Numbered from the stretch's first letter, positions 26,139 through 35,823 are shown. The stretch: 55,733 bases of DNA from an uncultured Peptococcaceae bacterium (GCA_949289995.1 CASEQE010000084.1:1-55733); one strand, 5' to 3'. Notes: generated from the sequence alone by a model not told the origin. Made by a program: numbers and translations.

Positions 26139-27158
26139 TTACAGTACTCTATTTACGGGAACCTGCGGAGAAAGCGGCATACTAACATCTCTTCCCTCCG
26201 GGAAATACTTCAGCACTTCGCCTTCTACCAAAATTTGTACCGCATCAATCCCATCGATGGCGCAAAAGCTATAAACGATGGAATCCAAAAGCATGTTTTC
26301 CAGAGAAGCGCCACCGCCGTATTCTAAGATTTCCTGTGAAAAATCTACATATAGAACTTGATCAACCAAGTCCATCTCCAACACTTGTACCCCCGGACTG
26401 AACACGGACGACAGAGAACTGCCTTCCGGTGGACCAGCCGTCAGTTTTTCCGCCACCGCTTGCGCAATATGCAAAGCCTCATAGATCTCCGCATCTTGAT
26501 CCCCCACATCTTCAGCACCGATGGCCCCCTCAATAAAGAATGTCAACGGCGTCAAATACATTCCGTTTTGCTCCGGCAAATAGTAAACCACCGCCTGATA
26601 CTCTTCGGTATCCGGAACATCCTCGATTGGGTTCACATATATATCGCCAAACGGCATATCGTCGGTTAAACCATAAAAGTCTTCCAAAACATAACCACGC
26701 ACCATAATCGTCAACGTATATTCATCGGCAATCGGTAACACGGTGGCTAAAATCGCCTGTATGGCCAAAGCGGCGTCTTCTTCCGTCATGGAAGTAAACT
26801 CCTCGGTGAAATCTACCACGACCGTTTGACCCAAGCCATAAACGTCCAACAATTTTGTTTCTTGGGGCAAAACCGGACTTAAGCCCGGCGTGGTGGGACC
26901 GGCCAATAGTTTTTCCAATGCCACCTTCGCCACTTCCTTAGTAGCGTTGATGCTTAAATCCACTGGCACCAAATACCGTTTATCCTCGCTGGCAAAATAA
27001 ACGGTAACGCTGGTTATGTCGGTATCTTCTAATAATACGGTACGCTGCGGCACCGTATCGTCTTTTGTAGGCTGGCCAGCGTTTCCTCCCCGAGAGATCA
27101 AATATGCAGCCAAAACGATAATAATGATAATAGAAACGATATATATAATTTTTTTCAT
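26139..27158 (-). CDS. Membrane-anchored protein with two GerMN domains
   Basis: 339 residues. One N-terminal membrane segment (IIYIVSIIIIIVLAAYLI) without a lipobox, a short linker, and two GerMN domains: about 48-170 (VTVYFASEDKRYLVPVDL...LEKLLAGPTTPG...VDFTEEF) and about 185-325 (VVYYLPEQNGMYLTPLTF...AEKLTAGPPEGS...VDFSQEIL). This is the layout of Bacillus GerM, a mother-cell lipoprotein that helps hold the spore-engulfment complex together, although GerM is lipid-anchored. The start is the ATG before KKIIY, with AAAGG 9 bases upstream. First gene of a run with larE, larC, the HAD and FAD genes; the link is unclear. Confidence 0.85.
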   Translation of the reverse strand: MKKIIYIVSIIIIIVLAAYLISRGGNAGQPTKDDTVPQRTVLLEDTDITSVTVYFASEDKRYLVPVDLSINATKEVAKVALEKLLAGPTTPGLSPVLPQETKLLDVYGLGQTVVVDFTEEFTSMTEEDAALAIQAILATVLPIADEYTLTIMVRGYVLEDFYGLTDDMPFGDIYVNPIEDVPDTEEYQAVVYYLPEQNGMYLTPLTFFIEGAIGAEDVGDQDAEIYEALHIAQAVAEKLTAGPPEGSSLSSVFSPGVQVLEMDLVDQVLYVDFSQEILEYGGGASLENMLLDSIVYSFCAIDGIDAVQILVEGEVLKYFPEGRDVSMPLSPQVPVNRVL

Positions 27159-27466
27159 ACTTTTTAGCCTTTCGGTGTAAAATAAGTGATAAAAGGACGG
27201 AAAATACCACAATCTATTCTTAGTTCGCACATTTTTTACGTCTATACTATGATAAGAAAAAGTTTACAAAAGTTCTACCAAAAACCTAATAAATTCATTT
27301 CCTCAAAAAGGTTTCAAAATCCTCCTTTTCCTCATAACTTTAGCCGATATTTATCTTTAAAAAGAGGAAGCTAACAATAAAAATAGAATATTTTTATTTA
27401 TTACAGCGGGGACTTTTTCTCTCGATCCCCCTGTTTTTATCTGGCAATCAAAGTGGAGAAAAGAAG
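27159..27466. other. Intergenic region before the dipeptidase gene
   Basis: AT-rich divergent spacer. At 27403-27434 a 9-bp stem with one bulged C (ACAG-C-GGGGA against TCCCC-CTGT, 13-base loop) is followed by TTTTT, so on the plus strand it resembles a terminator placed 28 bases before the dipeptidase start. It could be a leader attenuator. I see no other strong element. Confidence 0.4.
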
Positions 27467-28903
27467 ATGAACGACTGCGATCTGTTTCGAAAACGTCTGC
27501 CGGAAACGGTGGATATGCTTTATCCCAGTTTAGAACAGGCTTTAATACGCTTGATAGCCTTTCCAACGCTGGAAAACCCGCCTGCCCCTGGGCAACCTTT
27601 TGGACGGCCTCTGGCCGAAGCTTTAGACTATTGTTTGCAGTTGGCTGCCAGCTGGGGATTCGCCGTCTATAATATAGACGGCTACTGTGGCGTAATCGAC
27701 TGGCCGCGGGAAAATAGCTCCCTGTCGCAACAAGCCGGGGTAGGCGTTTTGGGGCATATCGACGTAGTACCGGCTGCAACGGCGGATTGGCGCTATCATC
27801 CTTGGCAAGCCGTAATACATGAAGGCAATCTGTACGGCAGGGGCGCGACGGACGACAAGGGCCCCACTTTGGCTTGCCTATTTGCAATGAAAGCCCTAGC
27901 CGATATGGGGCTGCGCCCACCGCAAACCATACGTCTAATCATCGGCTTGGATGAAGAAAACGGTTTTCGCTGCATACAACGTTATTTACAGGATTATCCG
28001 CCGCCAAAAATGGGTTTTGTACCAGATGCGCGTTTCCCTTTGGTATGCGGTGAAAAAGGAATCATCCATTGGCGGTTTACAGCCCATTGGCCAGACAACC
28101 ATGCCGCCAAGCCCCGTTTGCTCTCTGTAGATGGCGGCGAAGCCTCGAATATCATTCCAGCTAAAGCCCAAGCTCGTTTCGTTTCCTCTCCTCATACCCA
28201 GGAAATGTTGGCAGCAGCCGTCAACGCCCATGGGCTAAAAGACCGTTTTTCCCTGACGGAGGATGGCCAGGAAACGATCTTAACTGCTTTTGGTCAAGCC
28301 GCACACGCCTCCTTGCCGGAACGGGGCATCAACGCCGTTGCCTTGTTGCTATCCGCTTTGGCCACGGTAGATTTTTCTCCTAGCGGCGCCAAACAGTTTA
28401 TTACCAAAGCAGCACGTCTGTACGCTGATGACAAATATGGCGCATCCCTAGGCATACAGGACGGTGACTCCATTTGTCCCCTCACCGCTGCGCCTACGCT
28501 TTTGCATATCGACGGAGACGGCGCTTCGATTACTACCGATTGTCGTTTTCCGGTGTCACAAAACTCGCAGCATTATTGGCTCAAACTACAACAAATCGCT
28601 AAAACCGAGTTGATGGACATCCAAGATTTTGCCGCCAAAGAACCGATGTATGTGTCGGAAGACGCCCCTTTAGCGCAAACTTTACTTGCCATTTATCGCC
28701 GCCACACTGGAGATGATAGCCCTGCGTTGATTATTGGCGGCGGAACTTTTGCCCGCACGATGGAAAACTTTTTAGCCTTTGGCCCGGAATCTTGCCGCAC
28801 AGATTTCCACGTTCACCAAAACGATGAATTTATCCCCTGCGCTTTACTTCGCCAATTGTCGCTTATCTATGGGGAAGCGATCTGGGAATTGGCAAATTTG
28901 TAA
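27467..28903 (+). CDS. Sapep-family M20 dipeptidase (PepV-like)
   Basis: Cytosolic di-zinc dipeptidase. 478 residues. Metal and catalytic motifs are visible: His97 and Asp99 in GHIDVVP, the bridging Asp in GRGATDDKGP (125-133), catalytic Glu163 and Glu164 in LDEENGF, and the late His of the second metal site (GGGTFARTMENF... in the last fifth). The lid domain (about 190-380) is of the long Sapep type. It probably cleaves Xaa dipeptides from peptide uptake. GGAG lies 8 bases before the ATG. The next gene starts 24 bases after its stop. Confidence 0.92.
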   Translation: MNDCDLFRKRLPETVDMLYPSLEQALIRLIAFPTLENPPAPGQPFGRPLAEALDYCLQLAASWGFAVYNIDGYCGVIDWPRENSSLSQQAGVGVLGHIDVVPAATADWRYHPWQAVIHEGNLYGRGATDDKGPTLACLFAMKALADMGLRPPQTIRLIIGLDEENGFRCIQRYLQDYPPPKMGFVPDARFPLVCGEKGIIHWRFTAHWPDNHAAKPRLLSVDGGEASNIIPAKAQARFVSSPHTQEMLAAAVNAHGLKDRFSLTEDGQETILTAFGQAAHASLPERGINAVALLLSALATVDFSPSGAKQFITKAARLYADDKYGASLGIQDGDSICPLTAAPTLLHIDGDGASITTDCRFPVSQNSQHYWLKLQQIAKTELMDIQDFAAKEPMYVSEDAPLAQTLLAIYRRHTGDDSPALIIGGGTFARTMENFLAFGPESCRTDFHVHQNDEFIPCALLRQLSLIYGEAIWELANL

Positions 28904-28927
28904 ATAGCTGCAAAGGAGTTTTAGCTT

Positions 28928-30364
28928 ATGGAACAATTATTAATCGGCTTGGCCGTCGGCGCCGTCATTTTGACTTTGGCTATCGTTACTTTTTGCCGCT
29001 TGGGTAAAAACCGTGGTAACAACCTGGCCGACGAAGATAGGCAAATGGCCTTAATTCTAAATAGCGGTGACGAAACGTTAATCAACCTTTATCAAAACGC
29101 GGAAACGGCGGAAGAAAAAGCCGCTATCATCGATTTTGTTTGCCAAAACAATACTTCAAGCAACGATGAAGTACAACCGCCTCCTACTCAAGAAACGCCG
29201 GCAAAAACCAAGCGTTCCCTGCTGGATAGAATGCTTTTTAAAGAAGTTGCGGTGGATGAAGCCAATGATGAAGACGATAAGGAAAACGCTCGCGCAATAG
29301 ACGAGACCATGGTAAGCGGCAACGAAAACGAAACGGAGGAATCCCAACCCGACCTGTTCCAAGAACAAACTCCAAAGCTTAGCCGCAAACAACGAAGAGA
29401 ACAAAAACGTTTGGCAAAACGCCAAGCCAAAGAATCTGGCGGTACCGAAACGTTAACGGAAACAACGCCGGAAACCGCCACGGAAACAGCGGAACCAAGC
29501 CAAACCCAACCCCTACCGGTTAACGCTATGGCCGATGACACGGTAACGGAAACAACGCCGGAAACCGCCACGGAAACAGCGGAACCAAGCCAAGCCCAAC
29601 CCCTACCGGTTAACGCTATGGCCGATGACACGGTAACGGAAACAATGCCGGAAACCGCCACGGAAACAGCGGAACCAAGCCAAGCCCAATCCCTACCGGT
29701 TAACGCTATGGCCGATGACACGGTAACGGAAACAATGCCGGAAACCGCCACGGAAACAGCGGAACCAAGCCAAGCCTACCATACATATCATGCATATGCG
29801 AAAGCAACTCCCATATATGCCGGCATGGAAACACCACAACAAACGATGGCCCCCGCGGCAATGCATGAGGGCTGTACGCTTCACCGGCAAATTTGGCTAA
29901 AGGACATCGACGCCGCTGAGGCTGCAGATAGTCGCCCCGCTCAAGAGGCAACCTCGACTATACCTATTGAGGAAAAAACTAGCGAACCGGAGAAGCTGGA
30001 TGCCACTTATACCTATCAACCGCCAACCGCCAAAGATTTGGGCTTGGATTTGCCTTACGGCATCATAGACGAAGCCATGGAACCTATAGACGTTACAACG
30101 AACATGGAGAACAAGCATATTTTCCCGGCAATAGGGGAAAAACATATTGACGGCGAAACCAATTCACCACAAAACGATCAAAACAGCGCGCAAAATCGTT
30201 GGGAACGCTTTGCAGAAGAAATGGCCGCCAGCCAAAGTCACAGCGGCGTCGCTTCCAGCGACGATATTATGGATGAAATTCTACGCAAAGTGGCTGAATT
30301 GGAAAAAAGATTAACTGGAGATATGCGTTCCGATGAGGACATGCGCAAACGTCAAGAAAACTAA
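28928..30364 (+). CDS. Membrane-anchored acidic protein with a 30-residue tandem repeat
   Basis: 478 residues, not recognised. One N-terminal membrane segment (about 4-24) with a basic residue after it; the rest should be cytoplasmic if the segment is a simple anchor. A low-complexity acidic region follows, then a Lys/Arg-rich patch (SRKQRREQKRLAKRQAKE), then a repeat of 30 residues rich in Thr, Glu, Pro and Ala (core TVTETTPETATETAEPSQAQ) in three full copies plus a half copy. The C terminus is a predicted coiled coil (MDEILRKVAELEKRL). AAAGGAG precedes the ATG. Likely a structural or scaffold protein; no enzyme motif is visible. Confidence 0.8.
   Translation: MEQLLIGLAVGAVILTLAIVTFCRLGKNRGNNLADEDRQMALILNSGDETLINLYQNAETAEEKAAIIDFVCQNNTSSNDEVQPPPTQETPAKTKRSLLDRMLFKEVAVDEANDEDDKENARAIDETMVSGNENETEESQPDLFQEQTPKLSRKQRREQKRLAKRQAKESGGTETLTETTPETATETAEPSQTQPLPVNAMADDTVTETTPETATETAEPSQAQPLPVNAMADDTVTETMPETATETAEPSQAQSLPVNAMADDTVTETMPETATETAEPSQAYHTYHAYAKATPIYAGMETPQQTMAPAAMHEGCTLHRQIWLKDIDAAEAADSRPAQEATSTIPIEEKTSEPEKLDATYTYQPPTAKDLGLDLPYGIIDEAMEPIDVTTNMENKHIFPAIGEKHIDGETNSPQNDQNSAQNRWERFAEEMAASQSHSGVASSDDIMDEILRKVAELEKRLTGDMRSDEDMRKRQEN
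29455..29776 (+). repeat. 90-bp coding minisatellite, about 3.5 copies
   Basis: Copies begin at 29461, 29551, 29641 and 29731; the last is half length. They differ at only a few positions (for example ACGCCGG against ATGCCGG, CAAACC against CAAGCC). The unit is a multiple of three and keeps the reading frame, so copy-number change alters protein length without breaking it. Confidence 0.95.
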
Positions 30365-30428
30365 TGGAAACTTATCTCTGTTTGCATGATTTTTACCATA
30401 CATCAACGATCAGCGTATTCCGCATCAA

Positions 30429-30454
30429 GAACCGGGGCCGGTAGGCTCCGGTTC
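30429..30454 (+). other. Hairpin before pepF
   Basis: GAACCGG-G-GCC, loop GGTA, GGC-T-CCGGTTC: an 11-pair stem with one G-T pair, no T run. It lies between the repeat-protein gene and the pepF ribosome site and could be a weak terminator or an mRNA end stabiliser. Confidence 0.5.
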
Positions 30455-30482
30455 CTATATGGATGAAATAGGAGGTGTGCAT

Positions 30483-32294
30483 ATGAGTGGCAAAAAACTG
30501 CCTCAAAGAGGCGAAATTCCAGTTAAGTACAAATGGGATATTGAAAAAATTTATAAAAATGATCAGGACTGGCAAGCAGATTGCGATATTGTTCGTCAAA
30601 AACTGCAAGAGGTTAGTCAGTATCAAGGCAAACTGGATCAGGGTGTAGATATCTTTTATAAATTTCTATCGTATCAAGACGAACTTTCCATGCTATTGGA
30701 AAAGGTATACGTCTATGCAGCCATGCGTCGTGATGAAGACAATGCAGTGGCAAAATATCAGGAAATGTACAATTCTGTGGAGACTTTGGCGGTAAGTGCC
30801 AATGCAGCTTTTTCTTTTTTTGCCCCGGAACTTTTATCTTTGCCGGAAGAAAAACTGGAAAGCTATTTACAGGATGCACGTATTGCCCTGTATCGCCGGG
30901 CGATTGAAGATATTACTCGAATGAAAAAGCATACCTTATCTCCCAATGAAGAAATGCTATTGGCGCAAACCGGTGAAATGGCCTCATCCTTTGATACAAT
31001 TTACAGTATGTTATCCGATGCCGATTTGCAATTTCCCGAGATAACCAATGAAAACGGCGATCAGGAACAACTTAGTCATGGCAACTTTATTCGCTTTTTA
31101 CAATCCCCGCAGCGCAACGTGCGCCAACAGGCTTTTGATGCCATGTATGATACGTTTGGAAATTTTAGCAATACGATTGGCGCCATTTATACGGCTTCTG
31201 TGAAAAAAGATGTTTTCTATGCCCGCTGCCGCAAATATGAAGATGCTCTTTCTGCCTCTTTGGATGGCGATAATATTCCTCGTCAGGTTTATCTGCAATT
31301 AATCGATACTGTACGCAAACATCAACCAGATTTAGCCAAATATTTGGAAATCCGCCGTCGGGTTTTAGGGCTGGATGTATTGCATATGTACGATTTATAT
31401 ACTCCCTTGCTGCCTGATTTAAATAAAAAATATGATTACCAACAAGCAAAACAAATTGTGCTCCAAGCGCTGCGTCCCTTGGGTTCAGAGTACACGCAGC
31501 AGCTTCACAAAGGATTGGAAAGCGGTTGGGTAGATGTTTATGAAAACAAAGGTAAAACTTCCGGCGCCTATTCCTCCGGTTGTTATGCCACAGAACCATA
31601 TATTCTTTTAAACTATCAGGATAATTTAAATGGTGTATTTACCCTGGCTCATGAAGCCGGCCACTCCATGCATTCCTGGTATAGCCATACCCATCAACCT
31701 TATGTATATAGCAGCTATCGCATATTTGTGGCAGAAGTGGCTAGTACTGTAAACGAAAATTTACTGATTGAGTATATGTTGGATCATTCTCCAGATGAAC
31801 CCACCCGTTTGGCACTGCTGAATCATTTTCTGGAAGAATTCCGCGCCACCGTGTTTCGGCAAACGATGTTTGCTGAGTTCGAATGGAAAACCCATCAATT
31901 AACGGAGCAAGGGCAATCCTTAAGCAGCCAAAGCTTAAATGATATATATTATCAGCTTAACCAAGATTATTTTGGCGACGGCATAGAAATTGATCGTAAA
32001 ATCGCCAGGGAATGGATGCGTATTCCCCACTTTTATCGTGCTTTCTACGTTTATAAATATGCCACTGGATTCTCTGCCGCTTGCGCATTAGCCCAAGGTT
32101 TGCTGGATAAAAATCCCCATGTGGCCAATGAAAACCGGCAAAAATATTTGCGTTTTCTAAGCGGCGGTTGCAGCGCTGATCCCATTGATTTGTTAAAGGA
32201 TGCTGGAGTGGATATGACAAAAGCGGAGCCTTTGGAAGCCGCCATGTCTTTATTCCAACAAAGATTAGAACAACTGGCGAAAGGATTACAATGA
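30483..32294 (+). CDS. pepF: Oligoendopeptidase F
   Basis: Zinc metallopeptidase (M3 family) that cuts short peptides in the cytosol. 603 residues, typical length. The zinc site is HEAGH at 390-394 with the third ligand Glu418, and later residues PHFYRAFYVYKYATG match the substrate Tyr/His region of the family. The ATG has GGAGGTG 5 bases upstream; an upstream in-frame start is not needed. Its stop overlaps the start of rlmB (ATGA). Confidence 0.97.
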   Translation: MSGKKLPQRGEIPVKYKWDIEKIYKNDQDWQADCDIVRQKLQEVSQYQGKLDQGVDIFYKFLSYQDELSMLLEKVYVYAAMRRDEDNAVAKYQEMYNSVETLAVSANAAFSFFAPELLSLPEEKLESYLQDARIALYRRAIEDITRMKKHTLSPNEEMLLAQTGEMASSFDTIYSMLSDADLQFPEITNENGDQEQLSHGNFIRFLQSPQRNVRQQAFDAMYDTFGNFSNTIGAIYTASVKKDVFYARCRKYEDALSASLDGDNIPRQVYLQLIDTVRKHQPDLAKYLEIRRRVLGLDVLHMYDLYTPLLPDLNKKYDYQQAKQIVLQALRPLGSEYTQQLHKGLESGWVDVYENKGKTSGAYSSGCYATEPYILLNYQDNLNGVFTLAHEAGHSMHSWYSHTHQPYVYSSYRIFVAEVASTVNENLLIEYMLDHSPDEPTRLALLNHFLEEFRATVFRQTMFAEFEWKTHQLTEQGQSLSSQSLNDIYYQLNQDYFGDGIEIDRKIAREWMRIPHFYRAFYVYKYATGFSAACALAQGLLDKNPHVANENRQKYLRFLSGGCSADPIDLLKDAGVDMTKAEPLEAAMSLFQQRLEQLAKGLQ

Positions 32295-33043
32295 ACGGCG
32301 AAGATAGAGAGAAACAATATATTTGCGGCAAAAACGTAGTTTTGGAAGCTTTAAAAAGTGGGCGGCCATTAATTCGCATCATAATTGCCGATGACTTAGA
32401 TCGTCACGTAGCTGGACAAATTATGCGTCTGGCTGGCGAAGCCAATATTCCTTATAGACAAGTTGATAAAAAACAACTGGCAAATATTGCCGGAGAGAAT
32501 ACCCGCGGCGTAGTCGCCGAAGCGGCTGCCTGTGATTATGTTGAATTAGCAGATATTCTGGAAACATCTGCAAAACAATCATCCCCACCTATGCTGATTT
32601 TATTAGATGATATTGAAGACCCGCATAATTTGGGAGCTATTTTACGCACCGCACTGGCCGCCGGCGCTGCCGGTGCGGTGGTACCAAAGCGCAATGCTGC
32701 GCCGCTAAATACCACCGTATTGCGAACTTCTGCCGGAGCAGTCAACTATCTACCGGTCGCTCGGGTAAGCAATCTGACACAAACCATTGAGTACCTGAAA
32801 AAAGAAGGATTTTGGATCATCGGCGCAGATATGCAGGGGCAAAATTTATGGCAAGTGGATATGAGCGGTCCCATCGCTTTGGTATTAGGTAGCGAAGGCA
32901 AAGGATTGTCTCCTCTAGTACGCAAGCATTGCGATTTTATTGCCAGCATTCCCATGCAAGGTCAAGTGGGTTCACTCAACGTCTCCGCCGCCGCCGCAAT
33001 TCTTTTATACGAAGCGGTACGGAAACGAGGTGAACATCAGTGA
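32291..33043 (+). CDS. rlmB: 23S rRNA (guanosine-2'-O-)-methyltransferase RlmB-like (SpoU family)
   Basis: 250 residues. An N-terminal substrate-binding domain (YICGKNVVLEALKSGRP, ending RGVVAEAA) and the C-terminal knotted SPOUT domain with motifs LLDDIEDPHNLGAILRTA, IALVLGSEGKGLSPLVRKHCD and IPMQGQVGSLNVSAAAAILLYE. The enzyme uses SAM to methylate a 2'-OH of 23S rRNA; a tRNA target cannot be excluded from sequence alone. Overlaps pepF by 4 bases and the next gene by 4 bases, so the three form one operon. Confidence 0.92.
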   Translation: MNGEDREKQYICGKNVVLEALKSGRPLIRIIIADDLDRHVAGQIMRLAGEANIPYRQVDKKQLANIAGENTRGVVAEAAACDYVELADILETSAKQSSPPMLILLDDIEDPHNLGAILRTALAAGAAGAVVPKRNAAPLNTTVLRTSAGAVNYLPVARVSNLTQTIEYLKKEGFWIIGADMQGQNLWQVDMSGPIALVLGSEGKGLSPLVRKHCDFIASIPMQGQVGSLNVSAAAAILLYEAVRKRGEHQ

Positions 33044-33681
33044 GCAATGCAGCAATTTTAACCCAGGAACAAGACCGGCGTCAACGGCAAACGCTGATTG
33101 CCTCAATATTGTACATCGCGTTGATTATTTATGCCAATTTAGGTTCCCTGCGAGTCATTACCATTGGCACCCTTGCCGTAGACGGCGGCGCCCTGCTCTA
33201 CCCTTTTACCTTTACAATGCGGGATGTTTTACATAAAAAAGCCGGGCAAAGCATCACCCAATTGGTCATTCTGTTGTCAGCCGTGGTTAATTTGGCCCTT
33301 TTTGCTTTCGTGTGGTTAGTTACCCTTTTCCCAGCCGATCCTTCCGCTGGCGATCAAAGCGCCTATGCCCAGGTATTAAATCCCGGTTTTCGCTTGGTCA
33401 TCGGCTCTATTGCCGCGGCAACCTTAGCGGAATGGATTGATACCAAAATTTATGCTAAAGTACGCCGCCATTTCGGTGAAAAAAAACAATGGTTAAGGGT
33501 ATTGGCCTCCAATGCCATTTCCATTCCCATTGATACGCTGGTATTTTTGGCAATCGCTTTTTATGGACGTTACGATATGTCGGTTTTAATTAGCATGTTT
33601 TGGATGAATTTACTAATCAAATATTTTGTATCCACTCTATCTTTTGGCAGCGTTTATCTGGTTAAAGATGATCGGGATTAA
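33040..33681 (+). CDS. VUT-family queuosine precursor transporter
   Basis: 213 residues with five or six membrane segments. The family signature around TIGTLAVDGGALLYPFTFTMRDVLHKKAG is clear, as is the later AEWIDTKIYAKVRR...SNAISIPIDTLVFLAIAF. The YhhQ/VUT family takes up queuosine precursors for tRNA modification; here that is inferred from family only. GTG start overlapping the rlmB stop, with GAGGTG 8 bases upstream. Confidence 0.88.
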   Translation: MSNAAILTQEQDRRQRQTLIASILYIALIIYANLGSLRVITIGTLAVDGGALLYPFTFTMRDVLHKKAGQSITQLVILLSAVVNLALFAFVWLVTLFPADPSAGDQSAYAQVLNPGFRLVIGSIAAATLAEWIDTKIYAKVRRHFGEKKQWLRVLASNAISIPIDTLVFLAIAFYGRYDMSVLISMFWMNLLIKYFVSTLSFGSVYLVKDDRD

Positions 33682-33722
33682 AGGCGAACCACGATATAAA
33701 AACAAAAAGCAACTTTTTAAAC

Positions 33723-33773
33723 ATAAAGCCGCTTACCAGTGGTATATTCTTTCCACATGGTAAGCGGCTTTAT
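33723..33773. terminator. Bidirectional terminator
   Basis: Perfect 16-bp stem ATAAAGCCGCTTACCA with its complement (33723-33738, 33758-33773), between the convergent transporter and etfA genes, 41 and 30 bases from their stops. Confidence 0.82.
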
Positions 33774-33803
33774 CGTTATTATCTAGCTATCCATTCCCCA
33801 CGC

Positions 33804-35006
33804 TTAAACAGCTTTGTAGCCTTTTTCTTTAATGGTTTCCACCATGGTTTGCAAGAAATCTACGCAATCGCTGTTGATGGCATAATGGGCATGAGCAAAA
33901 ATCGGGGCATCCGGATCGTTATTAACGGCAACCACTGTTTCCGCAGCAATACCTGCCAAATGTTGGATCGCGCCGGAAATACCGCAGGCGATATACAGGC
34001 GAGGTGCTACCGTTTTACCCGTTTGTCCAACCTGATGGGCATAGCCATACCATCCCAAATCCACCAACGGGCGGGTAACCGCTACTGCTCCCCCTAATAA
34101 GTCGGCCAGTTGTTCAGCCAAAGCAATATTCTTCGCAGAACCAATTCCCTTACCAACCGCAACAATAATATCCGCATCGGCAATATTTACGTCTTCGCCA
34201 GCCACAGTCGAAGATTTCAAGGTTTCCACTAATATATCTTTTGGCAATTGTACATTTTCAACAATGATTTCGCCTTTACGGGATTCGTCGGCAGCCAAAG
34301 GCGCAAACACTTTTGGACGTACAGTAGCCATTTGCGGACGATGTTTGGGGCAAATAATCGTAGCCATTAAGTTGCCGCCAAATGCAGGGCGGGTTTGTTG
34401 CAATAAATGGTTTTCCGTATCCGCTGCTAAAATAGTGCAATCGGCAGTTAGTCCTGTACGCAAACGAGCAGCCACACGAGGAGCCATGGAACGACCAAAA
34501 CCTGTAGCACCCAACAAAATAATTTCTGGATGATATTTTTGCACCAATTCACAAATCACGCCGGTATAGGCAATATCATTTAATTGTTGCAAACCGGGAT
34601 TTACAGCAGCCAACACTTTGTCAGCCCCCCGGGCAATCAATTCCGGTGCAAAGTCTTTAATTCCTTCATCGCCTAAAATCAAAGCGGTAACATCGGTATG
34701 CAGCTCATCCGCCAATTTGCGTGCCTGGCCCAACAACTCCGGACCAACACCCCGCAGAGTACCGTTGGCAATTTCGCAGAACACCCAAATACCATGCCAC
34801 ATGCTTAAATCAACGGTTTTTTCCTCGTCCTTAGTCAGTTCAATCGCCTCAAAAGGGCAAGCCTCCACACAGGAACCGCATAATGTACAAGTATCGCCAA
34901 TTTCCGCCACTCCATCATCGTTTAAAGCTATGGCGCCGAAAGGACAAGCGGAAACGCAGGTTTCACAACCGGTGCAGACATCGGTCAAAACTTTAATGGA
35001 AGCCAT
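33804..35006 (-). CDS. etfA: Electron transfer flavoprotein alpha subunit with ferredoxin domain (LctC-like)
   Basis: 400 residues. The first 60 carry two [4Fe-4S] motifs (Cys11/14/17/21 and Cys40/43/46/50), then an Etf alpha domain with the FAD-binding C-terminal part ([45 protein letters not shown]). This ferredoxin-extended EtfA is the form found in the lactate dehydrogenase-Etf complex of acetogens such as Acetobacterium woodii, which drives lactate oxidation with NAD+ by consuming reduced ferredoxin. GGAGGG precedes the ATG. It is the third gene of the LDH-etfB-etfA operon. Confidence 0.93.
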   Translation of the reverse strand: MASIKVLTDVCTGCETCVSACPFGAIALNDDGVAEIGDTCTLCGSCVEACPFEAIELTKDEEKTVDLSMWHGIWVFCEIANGTLRGVGPELLGQARKLADELHTDVTALILGDEGIKDFAPELIARGADKVLAAVNPGLQQLNDIAYTGVICELVQKYHPEIILLGATGFGRSMAPRVAARLRTGLTADCTILAADTENHLLQQTRPAFGGNLMATIICPKHRPQMATVRPKVFAPLAADESRKGEIIVENVQLPKDILVETLKSSTVAGEDVNIADADIIVAVGKGIGSAKNIALAEQLADLLGGAVAVTRPLVDLGWYGYAHQVGQTGKTVAPRLYIACGISGAIQHLAGIAAETVVAVNNDPDAPIFAHAHYAINSDCVDFLQTMVETIKEKGYKAV

Positions 35007-35007
35007 A

Positions 35008-35805
35008 TTAACCCTCCTTTTCGATAATATTATGTTCGCTCAAACGGCTAAGTAAGGCATCCGTTTGCTGATTGACGGTACCGGTCAACCATTCATTATC
35101 AATCGCCAAATTGGGAATAAAGGTACGCACGACCTGAGTGGGAGAACCGGCCAAGCCCAATAATTCCGGTGCAACATCCAAGTCAGACACAGTATATGTG
35201 GTAACAGGCGCATCATAGGTATCTAAAATTCCCTGCATAGAAGGCAATCCAGGCACATTGATTTCTTTATTTACGGTAATCAAAGCCGGCAAATGCAGTT
35301 TTATTTCCTGATAACCATCATCGGTCAGTTTACGGCATACCATTTCTTTTTCATCAATACGAATAATTTCTGCTACATCGGTAACATGGGGAATAGACAA
35401 CATTTCCGCAAGCATCGGACCAACTTGTGCCGTATCTCCATCGGTAGCCATTTTACCGCAAATAATCAATTGTCCACCGCCAATTTTCTGAATACCACCA
35501 GCCAAAGCATAAGCGGTAGCCAAAGTATCCGCACCGGCAAATCCCCGGTCGCTAAGTAGATACGCCTCATCTATACCCAAAGCCATGGAATCCCGCAAAA
35601 TCTCTTTTACGGCAGGAATTCCCATGCTGACTGCAGCCGTCTGCCAACCTAATTTTTTCTTTAGGCGAATTGCTTCTTCGATAGCATAAGTATCAAAAGG
35701 ATTGGTAATAGATTCAATGCCCTCGCGAATAATGGTGTTGGTAACAGGATCCAAACGCACTTCATTGGTGGCGGGAACCTGCTTAATGCAAACTATTATT
35801 TTCAT
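35008..35805 (-). CDS. etfB: Electron transfer flavoprotein beta subunit (LctB-like)
   Basis: 265 residues; binds the bifurcating FAD and NAD in this type of complex. N terminus KIIVCIKQVPATNEVRLDP and the nucleotide-binding segment CGKMATDGDTAQVGPMLAEML are family signatures, and the recognition-loop region follows (LPALITVNKEINVPGLPSM). Start ATG with a weak AAGG site. It lies 18 bases after the dehydrogenase gene and one base before the etfA start. Confidence 0.94.
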   Translation of the reverse strand: MKIIVCIKQVPATNEVRLDPVTNTIIREGIESITNPFDTYAIEEAIRLKKKLGWQTAAVSMGIPAVKEILRDSMALGIDEAYLLSDRGFAGADTLATAYALAGGIQKIGGGQLIICGKMATDGDTAQVGPMLAEMLSIPHVTDVAEIIRIDEKEMVCRKLTDDGYQEIKLHLPALITVNKEINVPGLPSMQGILDTYDAPVTTYTVSDLDVAPELLGLAGSPTQVVRTFIPNLAIDNEWLTGTVNQQTDALLSRLSEHNIIEKEG

Positions 35806-35823
35806 ACGATCACCGCCTTATCT

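Noticed and set aside
29188..29751. Minus-strand Ser/Val-rich repeated frame
   Set aside because: Antisense shadow of the 90-bp minisatellite; the repeat length keeps all frames open.
29455..29776. CRISPR-like array
   Set aside because: The units are directly joined 90-bp coding repeats with no unique spacers.
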